A stretch of DNA of 62,312 nucleotides from JBMOKU01 sp049324315 (GCA_049324315.1 JBMOKU010000047.1:1-62312); one strand, 5' to 3'. Positions 19,334 through 28,924 are shown, counted from the first letter of the stretch. Notes: generated by a model from the letters alone, not told the origin. Translations and numbers: made by a program.

Positions 19334-19470
19334 TATGTAAGCACGTACATTTGCTGAATCCCGGATGATTCCGGGTACGGAGGAACCAATGTAGGGGTTA
19401 ATCCATGGAAACATGGTAGGGAACCTTCTGTCCCGAACCCGTCAGCTAACTTCGGAAGCATTAAAAGGAA
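19334..19470 (+). ncRNA. c-di-AMP riboswitch (ydaO/yuaA leader)
   Basis: The leader has the ydaO conserved blocks in order: TTTGCTGAATCCCGG, CCGGGTACGGAGGAACC, GGGGTTAATCC, AGGGAACC, then CCCGAACCCGTCAGCTAAC and a closing AAGCA pairing with the 5' TGCT. It lies between the promoter and the ribosome binding site of a cell-wall hydrolase gene, a target class typical for this riboswitch. In known cases c-di-AMP binding turns expression off. No separate terminator was identified between it and the gene. Confidence 0.9.
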
Positions 19471-19484
19471 GGAGTGTATTGTGA

Positions 19485-20180
19485 ATGAAAATCACAAAAA
19501 AAATGGTAACGATATACACCATTGTACTTTGTCTATTATTTTCTGTATCAAGTGTGTTTGCTGCTAACTATACGACTTTAAAATTTGGCAGCAGAGGGAG
19601 TGCCGTAGTCCAGCTGCAGCAAAAACTGACTGAAAAAGGTTTCTTAACGAGTTCTGTAGACGGCATTTACGGAAAAAAGACTGAAAAGGCAGTCATTGAC
19701 TTTCAAATCGCTTCCCGTATTCGAATTGATGGTATAGCAGGTAATGAAACGCAGTCAAAACTATATGCTGCACCTGTTGTCTCAAGGGGTTCAACAACCG
19801 CAAGAGATCAGTATGCATCAAATGTGTACTGGCTTTCTCGAATTATCCATGCCGAAGCAGAAGCAGAACCTTATAATGGCAAAGTGGCAGTGGGGAATGT
19901 CATTTTAAACAGAGTAAATTCAAAGGATTTCCCTAATACGGTATATAACGTAATTTTTGAATATTATGAGGGTATACCGCAGTTCTCACCGGTTGCAGAA
20001 GGAACAATCTACAACACCCCTTCTGAAGAAAGTATAAAAGCTGCCAAAGATGCTTTAACCGGAGTGAGGCCTGCAGGCGCTTCAACATATTTCTTTAATC
20101 CTGACAAGTCAGCAGGTAAATGGATTGTACAGAACAAAACATATGTTATGAGAATCGGGAACCATGTATTCTATAAGTAA
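19485..20180 (+). CDS. sleB: SleB-like cell-wall hydrolase (peptidoglycan-binding plus Hydrolase_2)
   Basis: 231 residues. A signal peptide (about 1-26, ending VFAA) is followed by a PG_binding_1 repeat (about 30-90; LKFGSRGSAVVQLQQKL) and a C-terminal Hydrolase_2 domain (about 108-231). IIHAEAEAEPYNG includes the glutamate expected to be catalytic and AVGNVILNRV the conserved core. SleB is the lytic transglycosylase that opens spore cortex at germination; the same domain pair also occurs in vegetative CwlJ/YkvT-type enzymes. Control by c-di-AMP points to vegetative wall turnover or osmotic adjustment rather than a purely spore role. The start lies behind GGAAGGAG. Confidence 0.9.
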   Translation: MKITKKMVTIYTIVLCLLFSVSSVFAANYTTLKFGSRGSAVVQLQQKLTEKGFLTSSVDGIYGKKTEKAVIDFQIASRIRIDGIAGNETQSKLYAAPVVSRGSTTARDQYASNVYWLSRIIHAEAEAEPYNGKVAVGNVILNRVNSKDFPNTVYNVIFEYYEGIPQFSPVAEGTIYNTPSEESIKAAKDALTGVRPAGASTYFFNPDKSAGKWIVQNKTYVMRIGNHVFYK

Positions 20181-20194
20181 TCTATGTAACGATG

Positions 20195-20221
20195 AAAGGT
20201 ACGGAAAACTCCGTACCTTTT
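20195..20221 (+). terminator. Terminator shared by convergent genes
   Basis: AAAGGTACGG and CCGTACCTTT form a 10-bp stem with a 6-nt loop and T on the plus side (A-rich on the other), between the SleB-like gene and the minus-strand GGDEF gene. Confidence 0.9.
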
Positions 20222-20227
20222 GTTCAT

Positions 20228-21373
20228 TTATGCATATTGTTTCTGTTTTGATTGATACATTGCTTGATCTGCACGGTTAATGATATCTTCCTTACTTATT
20301 TTCTCTCCTTGATATTCATATGCTCCTAAACTCATGGTAACACTTATGGTTTGGTTGTTATATGGAATTTTATTTTTTTCCATGCTCTTTTTGATACGTT
20401 TTATGGTGTTCTCCGTATGACCATGGGATTGTAGAATAATACAGAACTCATCTCCTCCATAACGACATAACAAATCATCCTGCCTTATCTGCCGTTTAAT
20501 CATTTCTGATACAGCTTTTAGGACGATATTCCCAGCGATGTGGCCATATAGATCATTGATTTGCTTAAAACTGTCCAGATCGATCATAATTAAAGAAAAT
20601 TTTTCTCGATTCTTAATCTTATACTCTAAGACACTGTCAAAATACTTATAGTTAAAAGCCCCTGTAAGGCTGTCTGTTATCAATTCTTTCGCTTGGGTCT
20701 TAATTCTGCTTATCATAATTGGAATTCTTTGCATAGATATAGTAACTAGAATTATCAACCCCAACCCCACAGTTCCTCGATCTACATATAAATAAAGTAA
20801 GAGGGGAATTAGTAAAAGCGAATAAAATAACTTGAGATAACTCTTTTTCATGTTAAGAGCATCTGCAAAAGCCTTACCGGTATGAAATGTTATTACCAGG
20901 GAAATAAACACTGCATTTGAAAAATAATAGACAACACCCACAATCAGCAGCTTCCAAAGTTCTTCTGTATTGCGAAAATTCAATAACAGCAAATCTGCAG
21001 TCTTTGTAACGAAAAAAATACAAATAATGCCCTGTGCAATGTTAAAAACGCTTTTCATGAGGTAATCCTTATAAGCTCTTTGAATATAAATATGATCTAC
21101 GATTCCGCCAACAGCAAAGGCAAAACTTGTTGACAGCATTGCAGTAATTGGACCAAAGATGAATATGTTAAAAATGGTTACCGCCAATGTTAGTGAAAAA
21201 ACCATATGATCAAAATCTTTTCTGTCTTGGAGGACTTCTACAACAACAGCTAGGATAATAAAGGGGATTACCTCCATACGCAGCATGACATCATAATTTT
21301 TTATTGAATAAAGTATGACATATACTGCGGCCAATATGATGCTAATATAATATGGCTTAAATAGTTTTTTCAT
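20228..21373 (-). CDS. Membrane diguanylate cyclase (GGDEF)
   Basis: 381 residues: six or seven hydrophobic segments fill residues 8-220, then a GGDEF domain (about 225-381). The active-site motif is intact (YGGDEF, GGDEF at 306-310) and an RQDD I-site lies five residues before it, so it should make cyclic di-GMP with product inhibition. The membrane part looks like a MASE-type sensor but I cannot name the subtype. No partner gene. It is the second GGDEF protein in the window, besides the one near 1 kb. Confidence 0.93.
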   Translation of the reverse strand: MKKLFKPYYISIILAAVYVILYSIKNYDVMLRMEVIPFIILAVVVEVLQDRKDFDHMVFSLTLAVTIFNIFIFGPITAMLSTSFAFAVGGIVDHIYIQRAYKDYLMKSVFNIAQGIICIFFVTKTADLLLLNFRNTEELWKLLIVGVVYYFSNAVFISLVITFHTGKAFADALNMKKSYLKLFYSLLLIPLLLYLYVDRGTVGLGLIILVTISMQRIPIMISRIKTQAKELITDSLTGAFNYKYFDSVLEYKIKNREKFSLIMIDLDSFKQINDLYGHIAGNIVLKAVSEMIKRQIRQDDLLCRYGGDEFCIILQSHGHTENTIKRIKKSMEKNKIPYNNQTISVTMSLGAYEYQGEKISKEDIINRADQAMYQSKQKQYA

Positions 21374-21540
21374 AGACTGTTTTCCTCCAGAATCACGCTA
21401 AAGATGGACAGTACAACTATACAAATCTAGTAAAAACGTCCTAGTATACAGACCATACATATTATTCTACACGAACCATCATTTTCCTCCGTAAATATTA
21501 AAATACCGTCAAAATTATACCAAATTTTACATGATGAAAC

Positions 21541-21583
21541 TAAATTGACTGTATGAAATTTTGATCTTCATACAGTCAATTTA
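21541..21583 (-). terminator. Long perfect hairpin after the PP-loop gene
   Basis: A 17-bp perfect stem (TAAATTGACTGTATGAA and its complement) around a 9-nt loop, about 33 bases past the PP-loop gene stop. There is no clean U run on the minus side, so it may terminate weakly or stabilise the mRNA end. Confidence 0.6.
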
Positions 21584-21615
21584 GTGTTTTCCTATGTTTA
21601 CTTCTCATTTGTACC

Positions 21616-22485
21616 CTATTCATCTTGATAAAAATCTAAAAAAGAATAATGCTCTCCATCTTTGTCCCATCCTAGGATAGCATTTAGATTCACATTTTGT
21701 GCTGCTTTAAAAATCGACTTGTCAACATTATTGTGAAGATTCTCTTTTAAATTTTTAATAAGTTCCTTAATCTCGTAACGTTTATTGCCTGTTTTTTTAG
21801 CTGCAACCATACATGCACAGTTAAGTGGCCAAATACCGCTTTCCTGCGTAAATCCTTCTATATGTCGTTCCTCAATGTAGTAAAGAGGACGAATCAATTC
21901 GATTTCTTCAAAATTCGTGGATTTCAGTTTTGGCAGCATCGTCTTAAAACAACCTGTATATAAAAGGTTTAACATCGTCGTCTCAATAACATCATTATAG
22001 TGATGGCCTAAAGCCAATTTATTGCACCCTAGTTCACGAGCTTTCGTATATAATGCACCCCGCCGCATTTTCGCGCACATAAAACATGGATAGTCTTTAG
22101 CAATGTTATCCACGATTCGGAATATTCCTGACTCATATATTTGAATTGGGATGTTTAAATAATCGCAGTTATCTTTCATCAATCGCTTAATGTCATGATG
22201 ATAGCCGGGATCCATAACAACAAATTCTAATTCAAAATTGTCATCTCCATGTCGTTTTAGTTCCTGAAACAGTTTGGCCATCAACATGCTATCTTTACCT
22301 CCTGAGATGGCAACTGCTATTTTGTCCCCGGGTTCGATCATGGAAAAGTCTTTTAATGCTTTAATAAATTTAGACCAAATATGTTTTCTATACTTTGTTA
22401 TGATGCTTCGTTCTATCTCTTGAAGAGGTTTTCTTTCCTCAAAGGGAACCAACACCTCACAGCCTTTTCCACCAATATCACTCAT
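21616..22485 (-). CDS. TtcA-like PP-loop ATPase (tRNA thiolation family)
   Basis: 289 residues. The ATP pyrophosphatase P-loop is SGGKDS (61-66). A CxxC pair at 134/137 (CFMCAKMRRG) and cysteines at 223/225 (LNCAC) match the Fe-S-binding arrangement of TtcA, which adenylates cytidine 32 of tRNA and replaces oxygen with sulfur. LGHHYNDVIETTMLNLLY is the conserved PP-loop family segment. Some clostridial homologues are of unsettled function, so I do not assign ttcA firmly. Cytoplasmic; monocistronic; start set by AGGGAGGTGAAGC. Confidence 0.88.
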   Translation of the reverse strand: MSDIGGKGCEVLVPFEERKPLQEIERSIITKYRKHIWSKFIKALKDFSMIEPGDKIAVAISGGKDSMLMAKLFQELKRHGDDNFELEFVVMDPGYHHDIKRLMKDNCDYLNIPIQIYESGIFRIVDNIAKDYPCFMCAKMRRGALYTKARELGCNKLALGHHYNDVIETTMLNLLYTGCFKTMLPKLKSTNFEEIELIRPLYYIEERHIEGFTQESGIWPLNCACMVAAKKTGNKRYEIKELIKNLKENLHNNVDKSIFKAAQNVNLNAILGWDKDGEHYSFLDFYQDE

Positions 22486-22649
22486 TGCTTCACCTCCCTA
22501 TACTCGAAAATATTATAACACCCTTTTCACAATAAATACATAGAACGTATTCGAAAACATATTATAATTAGATATATAAATATATTTAAAGTAGGACTCA
22601 GTTTTATAAGAATTCTATTAAATAGAGTTATGAGAAAGGAAGGGATATT

Positions 22650-23648
22650 GTGCCAAGCCTTTTTACACATTATCTTTGTGGCCATAAATGTTTAGCGTTA
22701 CTGAACAATAAGGAACTAAAGCATATGTTAAATCATTATAGACAGGTATTCAATCTAGGTACACAAGGACCTGATATTTTTTTCTATTATCGCGTCTGGC
22801 CTTGGACAAATAGCTGCGGATTGGATGCATTAGGAGAAAGGATTCATGAAGAGCATGTCAACGATTTTTTTTCGAGTGCCCTTCAATATATCATGAAGCA
22901 AAATACTCCTGATAGGGATTTGCTAATGATATATCTGTGCGGTTATGCCTGCCATTATTCGTTGGACCTTTTCGCACATCCCTATATATTTTATAAAACA
23001 GGTTTTGTTCGACAAGGTGAAGCGCCTACCTCTCAATACACTTACTATCATAGGAGATTCGAAACAGCAGTAGATGTCTTAATGCTTAAGCATATATTGA
23101 CCACAACACCCTGTCACCTGAGAGGACACGAATTGATAAAAGTACCCCATGAAGCAGCTTTAACGATTGGTAAAATGTACGAATATATTTTACAGCAGGT
23201 CTTTCTTCAGAACATCCCTGCTCCTCAGACTGCACATGCCATCATCGATATGATTACTGTACAGTCAGTACTTCGTGATCGGTCAGGCTTAAAAAAGAAA
23301 CTGCTTTATTTTACGGAACAGCTCCTTGGCCATTACCCGCTTATGTCGAGCATGATCCACCCCGCTTCTGTCAAAGATGGTCTGGATTATTTGAACATGA
23401 AACATAGATCGTGGCATCTTCCGTGGGATGGATCATATACATATACTTCAACCTTTATCGAATTGTTTGACAAAGCTGTATTAGAATCTGCAGCACTGAG
23501 TAATATAATTTATAACTGCATCATGAGTAAGGAAGACACTCCTCAAGGTTTAAAAAAAATAGGAAACCGCTCCTTTTCAACAGGTATCGACTGCCGCATT
23601 CCTGTTGTTTTTCAATACTATGATTGCATTTTCGATTCAGAAAGTTGA
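22650..23648 (+). CDS. Zinc-dependent phospholipase C-like protein
   Basis: 332 residues, GTG start behind GGAAGGG. The N-terminal MPSLFTHYLCGHKCL and the later CGYACHYSLDLFAHPYIFY have the spaced histidines and aspartates of the Zn_dep_PLPC fold (S1/P1 nuclease-like), where they hold three zinc ions. There is no signal peptide, unlike secreted alpha-toxin-type phospholipases, so it probably acts inside the cell or on an unknown substrate. Such leaderless homologues are common in Clostridia. It converges on the ferredoxin gene. Confidence 0.85.
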   Translation: MPSLFTHYLCGHKCLALLNNKELKHMLNHYRQVFNLGTQGPDIFFYYRVWPWTNSCGLDALGERIHEEHVNDFFSSALQYIMKQNTPDRDLLMIYLCGYACHYSLDLFAHPYIFYKTGFVRQGEAPTSQYTYYHRRFETAVDVLMLKHILTTTPCHLRGHELIKVPHEAALTIGKMYEYILQQVFLQNIPAPQTAHAIIDMITVQSVLRDRSGLKKKLLYFTEQLLGHYPLMSSMIHPASVKDGLDYLNMKHRSWHLPWDGSYTYTSTFIELFDKAVLESAALSNIIYNCIMSKEDTPQGLKKIGNRSFSTGIDCRIPVVFQYYDCIFDSES

Positions 23649-23670
23649 CCAATATGTAAAGCCTACATCT

Positions 23671-23714
23671 AAAAAGCCAGTCAGTGTATCTACTATAACC
23701 GACTGGCTTTAAAA
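23671..23714. terminator. Bidirectional terminator between convergent genes
   Basis: AAAGCCAGTC pairs with GACTGGCTTT across a 20-nt loop, with A/T runs on both sides. It serves the phospholipase-like gene (plus) and the ferredoxin gene (minus). Confidence 0.85.
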
Positions 23715-23719
23715 ACAGA

Positions 23720-25000
23720 CTATATTTTGATTTTACTGATTAACTTTTCCAGATAGATTGATTTCATTTGTTTACTGGCCATCAGTTGTTTTGCCGGTGG
23801 AAGCTTTAAAATCGATGATAATACGGCTGCCATGGCACGATGACTGCCAAGTGCTTGATTATCAAATATCAAATCCTGTAATTTTCCTTTCTCAATCGCC
23901 ATCAAAACAATTCTATGTACTGAATTTACCGGTGTGATGATTTGCTGCTCCCGCCTTTTCAGATGGATGCTTTTTTTCTGACATGCCCTTACACATACGC
24001 CGCACCCAAGGCATATATCTTCATTGATCTTGGGCTTTCTCTGACTGTGTTTTTCAGCATTCGAGCCAATTGTCCACTCAATGGCTTGTATTGGGCAGGC
24101 TTTAATACATTTCCCACAACCTGTACAGCTTTCCAGATGAATTGTAGGAATAAAGCTTGTTGTTTGGACGGGATGGAGATTTCCAAACTTTTTAGCAGCA
24201 ATCATTGCTTCACAGCAGCAGCCACAGCAGTTACAAATAAAGGTTACACCGTTCCTTACATTCTCACCACATTGAACCAGATTGTGCTCATGTGCTTGGT
24301 GTAGCAGCTCCATACATTCCTGGGGACTTACTTTCTTGGCATAATTATGGCGAATAAGAGATGCTGCTGTATTATTAAAGGTCATGCATATTTCCATAGG
24401 TGCATCGCAGGAACGACCTACATGCTCCATTTTGTGTCTACAGTAACACGTACTAATACCAATATGAGATGCAGATTGAATAATATGACTGGCTCGTTCA
24501 AAGTCTAGGATATAAACCATGTTATCCTTAGAGAGAACTCCCTCTTGAACAAAAACCCTTCCCAGTTTAGTTTCCGTACCTAAAAATAATTCTTTAACAA
24601 AATCCTCCTCTACATTAAGGTACTGATAAAACATTTCTCCTAAAAGTTTCTGATCAATGTCCCCTCTCATTCTCATCATAGAAAATTCAAAAAAACCGGC
24701 CATCGGGGGAGGCAATACATATTTCTTTACACCATTTTCTTCTGTATCCAAAAGAATGGCTCTACTGGCTAGTTGATCTAATATTTTTTCTGATGAAACT
24801 TCATCCATCTTCCATATTCTGCTTGCTGTTTTAACCGTAAACGGCTTTATAGGCAGCTCTGCAACCAAGGCGGCCTCTCTTGCTTCAAATAAGATGCTTA
24901 ATATCTTGTATAAGGTTTCAGAAGGCGGTGCTCCTTGTGGGAAACGATTCAGCCTTTCTTCCAATTTCTTATATGCTGATTTTGCTGTGATATGCGACAT
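23720..25000 (-). CDS. Ferredoxin-domain protein with N-terminal helical/winged region
   Basis: 426 residues. The C-terminal part has two full 4Fe-4S motifs: Cys292/295/298/302 (CTGCGKCIKACP) and Cys330/333/336/340 (CLGCGVCVRACQ). A cysteine-rich stretch CNCCGCCC (about 256-263) and CYC near 186 suggest another metal site. The N-terminal 100 residues look like a winged-helix region (AASRIWKMDEVSSEKILDQLA pattern). Similar proteins occur in anaerobes as predicted electron carriers or redox-sensing regulators; the partner is unknown. Cytoplasmic, monocistronic, RBS AGAGGTGAAAGT. Confidence 0.85.
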   Translation of the reverse strand: MSHITAKSAYKKLEERLNRFPQGAPPSETLYKILSILFEAREAALVAELPIKPFTVKTASRIWKMDEVSSEKILDQLASRAILLDTEENGVKKYVLPPPMAGFFEFSMMRMRGDIDQKLLGEMFYQYLNVEEDFVKELFLGTETKLGRVFVQEGVLSKDNMVYILDFERASHIIQSASHIGISTCYCRHKMEHVGRSCDAPMEICMTFNNTAASLIRHNYAKKVSPQECMELLHQAHEHNLVQCGENVRNGVTFICNCCGCCCEAMIAAKKFGNLHPVQTTSFIPTIHLESCTGCGKCIKACPIQAIEWTIGSNAEKHSQRKPKINEDICLGCGVCVRACQKKSIHLKRREQQIITPVNSVHRIVLMAIEKGKLQDLIFDNQALGSHRAMAAVLSSILKLPPAKQLMASKQMKSIYLEKLISKIKI

Positions 25001-25310
25001 ACTTTCACCTCTGTTCTTATATCTATTCTTATTAATGAGTATACCACAACCGCTAGGCGATTCTGCTATTTTATACTATTTTTTACTTTTTATACCTCAT
25101 CAAAATGTATGATACTTTTCAGCAGGCCATCATATACATATGTATGATTGAGAAATTTAATACTTTTACGGAACGGCACAGGGGCCGTTCCCTACAATAA
25201 ATGCAGTAGATAGATAAACATTCTCGATCACATACCTTTATCAACAAAACTGTTTGCAATCCCGTTATTTATTAAGTGTAACATCAAATTTTGTGGAACC
25301 TATGACAACC
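25001..25310. other. Intergenic region with one REP-like palindrome
   Basis: No gene seen. It contains the palindrome at 25170-25191 and the presumed promoter of the ferredoxin-domain gene. Confidence 0.5.
25170..25191. repeat. REP-like GC-rich palindrome
   Basis: GGAACGGC and GGCCGTTCC form a strong stem around a short loop, standing out from the AT-rich surroundings. From memory, similar units are scattered in clostridial genomes next to RAYT transposases; a RAYT remnant lies at 59990-60244. Only one copy was noticed in this window. Confidence 0.5.
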
Positions 25311-25349
25311 AAAAAAGCTGTCTTCATATAATCTATGAAAACAGCTTTT
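25311..25349 (-). terminator. Terminator of the TAXI-TRAP operon
   Basis: AAAAGCTGTTTTCAT and ATGAAGACAGCTTTT form a long stem, then TT on the minus strand, about 60 bases past the TRAP permease stop. Confidence 0.9.
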
Positions 25350-25412
25350 GATATATTTCTTTCATACCATACTTTTTACCGGCTGCTGCTTATTTAACGC
25401 TAGGTCAAATAC

Positions 25413-27371
25413 TTAAAGCCCCAAAGATGGCTGCTCTTTTCTTATTCTCAAACGTTGTAAAAACACTACTAGAGAAACCAGCACAAATCCGATGACATTT
25501 GTGAGCATGCTTGGATCCACTAATAATATACCGCCGCCCATTAAAAGGATTCTTTCCCAAGGTTTTGCCTTTGTTTGCAGATAACCACTGACACCGCCGC
25601 CAATGGCATACATGCCTATTAGCGCGGTAACAAGGGCACCTATTATACTCACGGCAGTTGTATCAACCAGTACCAGTTCAGGATTGGTAGCAAAGATAAA
25701 CGGTACAAGATATGCAGAAAACGCTAGCTTTGAAGCTTCTACACCGGTTTTAAAAGGATTTGAACCTGCGATTCCAGAACCAGCAAAGGCTGCCAAAGCA
25801 ACTGGCGGTGTTATATCTGCAACGATACCAAAATAGAAAACAAAAAGATGGGCAGCTATAATTGGAACGCCTAATTCAACTAGAACCGGAGCAGCTATCG
25901 TAGCTTGCACGATATAATTCGCTGTTGTTGGCATTCCCATTCCAAGAATGATGGACGCAAACATCGTAAACAGCATGGCAAGATATTTATTTCCACCTGA
26001 CAACATTAAGATACCGGTTGAAAACTTAACACCTAAGCCCGTCAACGTTACAACACCAACAATAATTCCAGCGCATGCACAGGCCATTACCACAGGCAGT
26101 GCTGATCGCGCACCTTCATCAAGACCTGATATAATATCTTTCATACTCATCCTCGTATCTTTTCGAATAAACGAAACAAGAATGGCAGATATAATCGCAA
26201 AAAGTGCAGCCCTCATCGGTGTCTTTCCTTGTATCAATAGCCATACAATCACCACAATGGGCAAAGCCAAGAACCATTTCTCTTTCAGTAATTTGATTGG
26301 ATTCGGTAATTCATTTCTACCCAATCCACGTAACCCTTGTTTCTTAGCTTCCAGATGTACCATAACAAAGATGCCTGTAAAGTACAAAAATGCCGGGATC
26401 GTAGCAGATAATGCAATGGTTATATAGGGTAAGTTCGTAAATTCTGTCATGATAAATGCAGCCGCACCCATTACTGGCGGCATTAATTGTCCCCCTGTGG
26501 AAGCAGCGGCTTCGACTGCTGCAGCAAACTCACTACGATAGCCTATACTTTTCATCAGTGGTATTGTAACAGATCCTGTTCCTACGGTATTGGCTACAGA
26601 ACTACCAGATATCGTTCCTTGGGTAGCACTGGCAATGACGGCAGCCTTTGCCGGTCCCCCGGTGGCTCCTCCGGCAACTCCCATGGCTAAATCCGTTAGC
26701 CAATCCCCGATACCGGTTTTTTTCAAATAGGTTGCAAATAATAAGAACAAAAATATAAAGGTTGACGATACCATGATCGGTATTCCTAGAATTGATTCCG
26801 TAGACATCCAACCATAGGTTGCAATCCTGTATAATGAATATCCCCTATGGGATAAAAAGCCCGGAAACATCGGTCCTAAATAAGCGTACAACAAAAATAT
26901 AGAAGCAACCGCCACAAGCACAGGTCCAGCTATCCTTCTTGTAGCTTCTAAGACCAATATAACAGCAGCAATGGATACAACAATATCCATCGTCGTATAG
27001 GAACCTGCTCTATGAATGATCTCTTTGTAGAAAACAACATGATACCCTGTAACGACTATTGACAATCCTGCTAGAATGGCATCATACCAAGGTATCTTGT
27101 TACTTTTGTTCTTTTTATACATGGGATACAGCGTATAAATCAAAAACATGGCAAATCCTATATGCTGGCCTCTTTGGATCGTCGAGGGAAATACGCCGAA
27201 AGCAGCAGTGTATAATTGTATTAGCGCCCAAATGATTGCTACAATCATGACGATCCGTCCTGTTAAACCACCTAATTTGCGATATGCAAACTCTCGATCA
27301 TATTTTGCCATGATCTCTTCTTGTTTCTTTTCATCAATTTGTGGTGTCATTTGAACGTCGTTTTTAGCCAT
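25413..27371 (-). CDS. TRAP transporter permease, fused 4TM/12TM
   Basis: 652 residues with about 16-18 membrane segments, the fused DctQ-DctM form that pairs with TAXI binding proteins. Conserved DctM runs are present (GTISGSSVANTVGTGSV; GMGMPTTANYIVQATIAAP). It drives solute import using an ion gradient rather than ATP. The start overlaps the end of the DUF1850 gene by 25 bases, and the TAXI gene precedes that, so all three form one operon. The ligand is unknown; TAXI systems have been linked to dicarboxylates and amino acids. Confidence 0.93.
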   Translation of the reverse strand: MAKNDVQMTPQIDEKKQEEIMAKYDREFAYRKLGGLTGRIVMIVAIIWALIQLYTAAFGVFPSTIQRGQHIGFAMFLIYTLYPMYKKNKSNKIPWYDAILAGLSIVVTGYHVVFYKEIIHRAGSYTTMDIVVSIAAVILVLEATRRIAGPVLVAVASIFLLYAYLGPMFPGFLSHRGYSLYRIATYGWMSTESILGIPIMVSSTFIFLFLLFATYLKKTGIGDWLTDLAMGVAGGATGGPAKAAVIASATQGTISGSSVANTVGTGSVTIPLMKSIGYRSEFAAAVEAAASTGGQLMPPVMGAAAFIMTEFTNLPYITIALSATIPAFLYFTGIFVMVHLEAKKQGLRGLGRNELPNPIKLLKEKWFLALPIVVIVWLLIQGKTPMRAALFAIISAILVSFIRKDTRMSMKDIISGLDEGARSALPVVMACACAGIIVGVVTLTGLGVKFSTGILMLSGGNKYLAMLFTMFASIILGMGMPTTANYIVQATIAAPVLVELGVPIIAAHLFVFYFGIVADITPPVALAAFAGSGIAGSNPFKTGVEASKLAFSAYLVPFIFATNPELVLVDTTAVSIIGALVTALIGMYAIGGGVSGYLQTKAKPWERILLMGGGILLVDPSMLTNVIGFVLVSLVVFLQRLRIRKEQPSLGL

Positions 27372-27874
27372 AGCTTGACTCCTCCAATGATATATTTTCC
27401 GAAGGACATTCGTTCTACCCTAAGCGTCACAAATCCCCCGGGTCTGCTAATGTCTTTTAATGGTAATTCTATGTTCTTGTAAATCAATGTATGATCGGCA
27501 ATTACTTGACCAATTCTTACCGGGACCTTCTGAAATTTCAGACTATAGTTATACACACGAAAATATCCGTCTTTGATCTCCCATTTTGTTCCATTCTCAG
27601 GACCAGCAGGCAAGTTTGGACCATTTTCATTAAAAATCATCTCATAAATCCCGATACTCAAATCCTCATTAACGATATAGGTTTCTATCACTGGTTGTTT
27701 GCTTACTGAATGAATCCACTTTACCGTAAATTTATCCTGTGGTCGTATCATTGTTTGATATAATATCCCTGCGCCATCAGTGCCATCCTCAACGACCAGC
27801 GCATGTACAGGTATAAAAATCGCTAAAAGTAGAAACAAGAGTATCAGATAGCTTATTTTATTTAATTTCTTCAT
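27347..27874 (-). CDS. DUF1850-domain protein of TAXI-TRAP systems
   Basis: About 175 residues from the ATG at 27874; the frame opens earlier but there it overlaps a hairpin. An N-terminal hydrophobic segment (IILLFLLLAIFIPVHALV type) acts as signal or anchor. The body has FTVKWIHSVSKQPVIETY, the hallmark of DUF1850, found almost only between TAXI and fused TRAP permease genes, as here. Its role is unknown; it may be an accessory subunit outside the membrane. The start lacks a strong Shine-Dalgarno sequence. Confidence 0.85.
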   Translation of the reverse strand: MKKLNKISYLILLFLLLAIFIPVHALVVEDGTDGAGILYQTMIRPQDKFTVKWIHSVSKQPVIETYIVNEDLSIGIYEMIFNENGPNLPAGPENGTKWEIKDGYFRVYNYSLKFQKVPVRIGQVIADHTLIYKNIELPLKDISRPGGFVTLRVERMSFGKYIIGGVKLWLKTTFK

Positions 27875-27887
27875 AGGTTTAAATAAA

Positions 27888-27908
27888 GCCGGGTACCATA
27901 TACCCGGC
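27888..27908 (-). terminator. Hairpin between the TAXI and DUF1850 genes
   Basis: GCCGGGTA and TACCCGGC form a GC-rich stem followed by TTTATTT on the minus strand, 9 bases past the TAXI stop. It probably gives partial termination, so binding protein is made in excess of the membrane parts. Confidence 0.7.
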
Positions 27909-27916
27909 TCTATCAA

Positions 27917-28924
27917 TTAGTTCCACATACCTTTTTCTTGATAATATTTGATTGCTCCGGGATGGAAGTCTGTGGTAATACCATTCTTTGCATTTTCTAA
28001 AAGGATCTGATTTCCTGTTGCATGAGATTTAGCGATATCTGCATTTTTCTCATACATGAATTTTACAAGGTTGTATACCAAATCTTCATCCATATCATCT
28101 CTTACATATAGCACAGCTTGTAGAGCAATGGTATGGATTTCAGGATATGGTGTTCCTTTGTAGTTATATGTACCTGCTGGAATAACATGAGGTGCAACTA
28201 AAGGGAATTGTTTTTGAAGTGCTTCAAGCTCAGCCCCTTGAATTTCTAAGAATGCCAATTCTTTAGTGGTTAGAAGGTCTACAATTGCTGAAGCCGGAGC
28301 GGCCAATACGTTCCAAGCTGCATCTAAATGTCCATCCTTCATTTTCTCCACAGCATCGCCAAAGGTGTCATTAACAATGGTCATATCACCTTCCTGTAAT
28401 CCGTAAGCTTTAAATATATGGGGTGTAGTTGCTGCAGTACCACTGCCTGGAGGGCCTCCAGCTACTCTTTTACCTTTTTGATCAACAATTGATTTAACAT
28501 TGCTTTCAACCAAACCAACGCCTTGAATGATTTCCGGATACACTACACCAACAGCTCTAAATCCTTTAACCTCTTTACCTTCAAAAGAGCCTTTACCTAG
28601 CCATGCATCTTCAGCAATATTGTTCATTGCTAAAACAATATCCGCATCCCTGGAATCTAATAATCTTAGATTCTCAACGGAAGCACCGGAAGGTTGTATT
28701 GTTACATTAACGCCTTCAATATTTTCATTCCATACATTGGCGATCGCTCCCCCAAGAGGATAATATGTACCGGCAGTTCCACCTGTTGCGAACAGTAATT
28801 CTTTTGTTTCAGCAGGTGCTGGTGCAGATGCTCCCTCCTCCGTTTTTGGAGCTGTACATCCTGATAAAACTAGACTTGCTACCATTAAAACCGTCAAACA
28901 CATAATAAATAGTCTTCTTTTCAT
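27917..28924 (-). CDS. TAXI-family TRAP solute-binding lipoprotein
   Basis: About 335 residues from the ATG at 28924 behind GGGAGGATATCA. Lipoprotein signal with LVLSGC (Cys near 22). The mature start ELLFATGGTAGTYYPLGGAI is the TAXI signature, with AGGPPGSGTA further on. It captures solute outside the membrane for the fused TRAP permease two genes downstream. First gene of the operon. Confidence 0.92.
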   Translation of the reverse strand: MKRRLFIMCLTVLMVASLVLSGCTAPKTEEGASAPAPAETKELLFATGGTAGTYYPLGGAIANVWNENIEGVNVTIQPSGASVENLRLLDSRDADIVLAMNNIAEDAWLGKGSFEGKEVKGFRAVGVVYPEIIQGVGLVESNVKSIVDQKGKRVAGGPPGSGTAATTPHIFKAYGLQEGDMTIVNDTFGDAVEKMKDGHLDAAWNVLAAPASAIVDLLTTKELAFLEIQGAELEALQKQFPLVAPHVIPAGTYNYKGTPYPEIHTIALQAVLYVRDDMDEDLVYNLVKFMYEKNADIAKSHATGNQILLENAKNGITTDFHPGAIKYYQEKGMWN

